Assembly: GCA_028023455.1 (NCBI GenBank)
Contig: JAQFVV010012396.1
Span: 6,860,085 to 6,924,084 of the forward strand
Direction of reading: 5' to 3'
From: Epiperipatus broadwayi
Lineage: Eukaryota > Onychophora > Udeonychophora > Euonychophora > Peripatidae
Length of the DNA stretch: 64,000 bases
Part shown: in pieces, positions 63,068 through 64,000 of the stretch
Numbering within the stretch: position 1 is the stretch's first letter
Layout: each line of letters opens with the position of its first letter
Notes under the pieces: generated by a model
The model's input: the letters and a program-made list of their open reading frames with translations, nothing else
The model's database searches: none
What the model was told of the DNA's origin: nothing
Position numbers and translations under genes: made by a program

Positions 63068-63245
63068 AATCCTTTACTGCAGATCATAAGCCATTAATGG
63101 GAGAATCTCCAGAAGTTAGAGGATTTTTTCTAGGTTGTGGATTTAATAGTGCAGGCATGATGCTTGGTGGAGGCTGTGGTAGGGAACTTGCCAGGTGGGT
63201 GATTAATGGAAGACCCACCCTGGATATGTATGGATATGATATAAG
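63068..63245 (+). CDS. SARDH: SARDH coding exon 7 (last in window)
   Basis: Completes Glu366, encodes residues 367-424 and the first two bases of Arg425. It contains [40 protein letters not shown] and [18 protein letters not shown]. The [12 protein letters not shown] segment closes the FAD site in this family. The acceptor is CCTTTTTTAAAG|AA and the donor ATAAG|GTAACT, phase 2. The next exon is not found before 64000. The remaining oxidoreductase end and the folate-binding aminomethyltransferase domain are therefore outside the window. Confidence 0.95.
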
Positions 63246-64000
63246 GTAACTTTTTAAAATATCTTGTAGAAATATATTTGTATCTTTTTTTAATTAAGTT
63301 TCAGAATGTTTACATTTGTAGAAGTGATTAATGTGAAGATGTCATTTGTTAATCGCTATGTATAATTTATTTTTAAATTTTTTTTAAAAAGCCTTTCTTA
63401 GTTTAAGCAGTTATTATTATTATTATTATTATTATTATTTTTAAAAAAAAAACACTTTTCTAATGAGTCTTTTCCAAATTAAATATCATAACTTTCTCTG
63501 ATCACAATTTATAATTTCAAAAGTAATCTTTTTCATTCCAATCCATAACTATCTATTGTAAGCTTGAATAATTAATATTACCGGATAGCAGTGTTTTTAT
63601 ACCTACATCCCAGGCTAGTTTATGGTTTGCAGCCTTGGACCATTGAGGATTTATGAGGGCATCTATATAACTAATAGCCACCATTAATTTCTTTATATTA
63701 TCAAAATAATAGATTGAAAGTCAGAAAATTCTTAACTATTGAACCCAAGCCAACATACGTGTATAGTATAGAGCTGTGGCTCTGGACATAACTATGTATA
63801 TTTACAATAGCACTACTATCTTATATCAGTTGAATATTCAAGCTTATGAAGTAGATTGAAAATAATTACTTTTGAAAGAATATGATGTTATGCTGGTGAA
63901 AACTATCCTAAAACTGAAATTATTAAAATATATAGTTATTGGCCAAGTATCAGATTTAAATAACAAATTAGTTAGTTTAGGTTCAAAACTTTCAATATTT
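63246..64000 (+). other. SARDH intron 7 (start only)
   Basis: Begins with donor GTAACT. An (ATT)n microsatellite lies at 63411-63439. The rest is AT-rich with no exon seen before the window ends. Confidence 0.85.

Larger units (their letters stand above)
25718..64000 (+). other. SARDH: SARDH gene locus (5' half, continues past window)
   Basis: This is a multi-exon gene for mitochondrial sarcosine dehydrogenase, which oxidises sarcosine to glycine in the matrix, using FAD and tetrahydrofolate and passing electrons to electron-transfer flavoprotein. Seven exons with canonical GT-AG junctions join in one frame to give 424 full codons plus two bases. In the family, proteins are about 900 residues long, so slightly under half is present. 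The SVPYAKTL segment after the presequence, [34 protein letters not shown] and [14 protein letters not shown] point to SARDH rather than to its relatives dimethylglycine dehydrogenase or PDPR. The ATG at 25718 is the first in frame; an upstream in-frame TAA lies at 25661. The introns together span about 36 kb and hold most of the mobile elements in this half of the window. Promoter and 5' UTR limits are not visible. Confidence 0.95.

Noticed and set aside
25718-63245. Identity as dimethylglycine dehydrogenase or PDPR
   Set aside because: The N-terminal SVPYAKTL block, [31 protein letters not shown] and the exon 6-7 sequences fit sarcosine dehydrogenase better.
1-64000. CRISPR arrays, bacterial operons, rRNA genes
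   Set aside because: No regularly spaced identical repeats, no rRNA-like sequence, and the gene structure is spliceosomal.

Overview
The window is nuclear DNA from an AT-rich metazoan, most likely an invertebrate. It carries spliceosomal GT-AG introns of 2.6 to 9.1 kb, a mitochondrially targeted enzyme, and abundant Penelope-like, non-LTR, Ty3/Gypsy-like, hAT-like and Tc1/mariner-like remnants. I cannot fix the clade from sequence alone. It is not bacterial: there are no operons, no Shine-Dalgarno-linked genes and no CRISPR array.

Only one host gene is supported: the 5' half of sarcosine dehydrogenase (SARDH), on the + strand. Seven coding exons (25718-25994, 30251-30429, 36864-37043, 42788-42911, 52053-52258, 54891-55020, 63068-63245) join in frame, with intron phases 1, 0, 0, 1, 0, 1 and 2. 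Together they encode about 425 residues: a mitochondrial presequence, the GGGSIG dinucleotide-binding loop, the TWHTAG motif with the presumed FAD-linked histidine, and most of the FAD oxidoreductase domain. The C-terminal half, with the aminomethyltransferase-like folate domain, must lie beyond 64000.

Positions 1-25700 are gene-poor and repeat-rich. They hold a Penelope-like fragment at the left edge, an hAT-like MITE with a perfect 8-bp target duplication (1579-2072), an inverted repeat with a hammerhead-ribozyme-like motif in each arm (7390-8175), a 5.75-kb imperfect palindrome (8482-14235), decayed non-LTR fragments, a third hammerhead-like copy (21472-21526), degenerate tandem repeats and a GIY-YIG fragment.

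The SARDH introns are full of mobile DNA. A foldback retroposon-like family appears seven times; four copies have 10-13 bp direct flanking repeats, one of them with two mismatches. Two Penelope-like elements have inverted arms, one split by a 982-bp TA-flanked transposon and the other carrying a tRNA-like segment. There is a Gypsy-like remnant in intron 1, another in intron 6, and a decayed tandem copy of part of exon 5 broken by one of the foldback elements. Many of these repeats are inverted, so the SARDH pre-mRNA should form several long hairpins.

The most interesting leads are the hammerhead-like repeat family, the diverged 5.75-kb palindrome, the foldback family and the exon 5 duplication.
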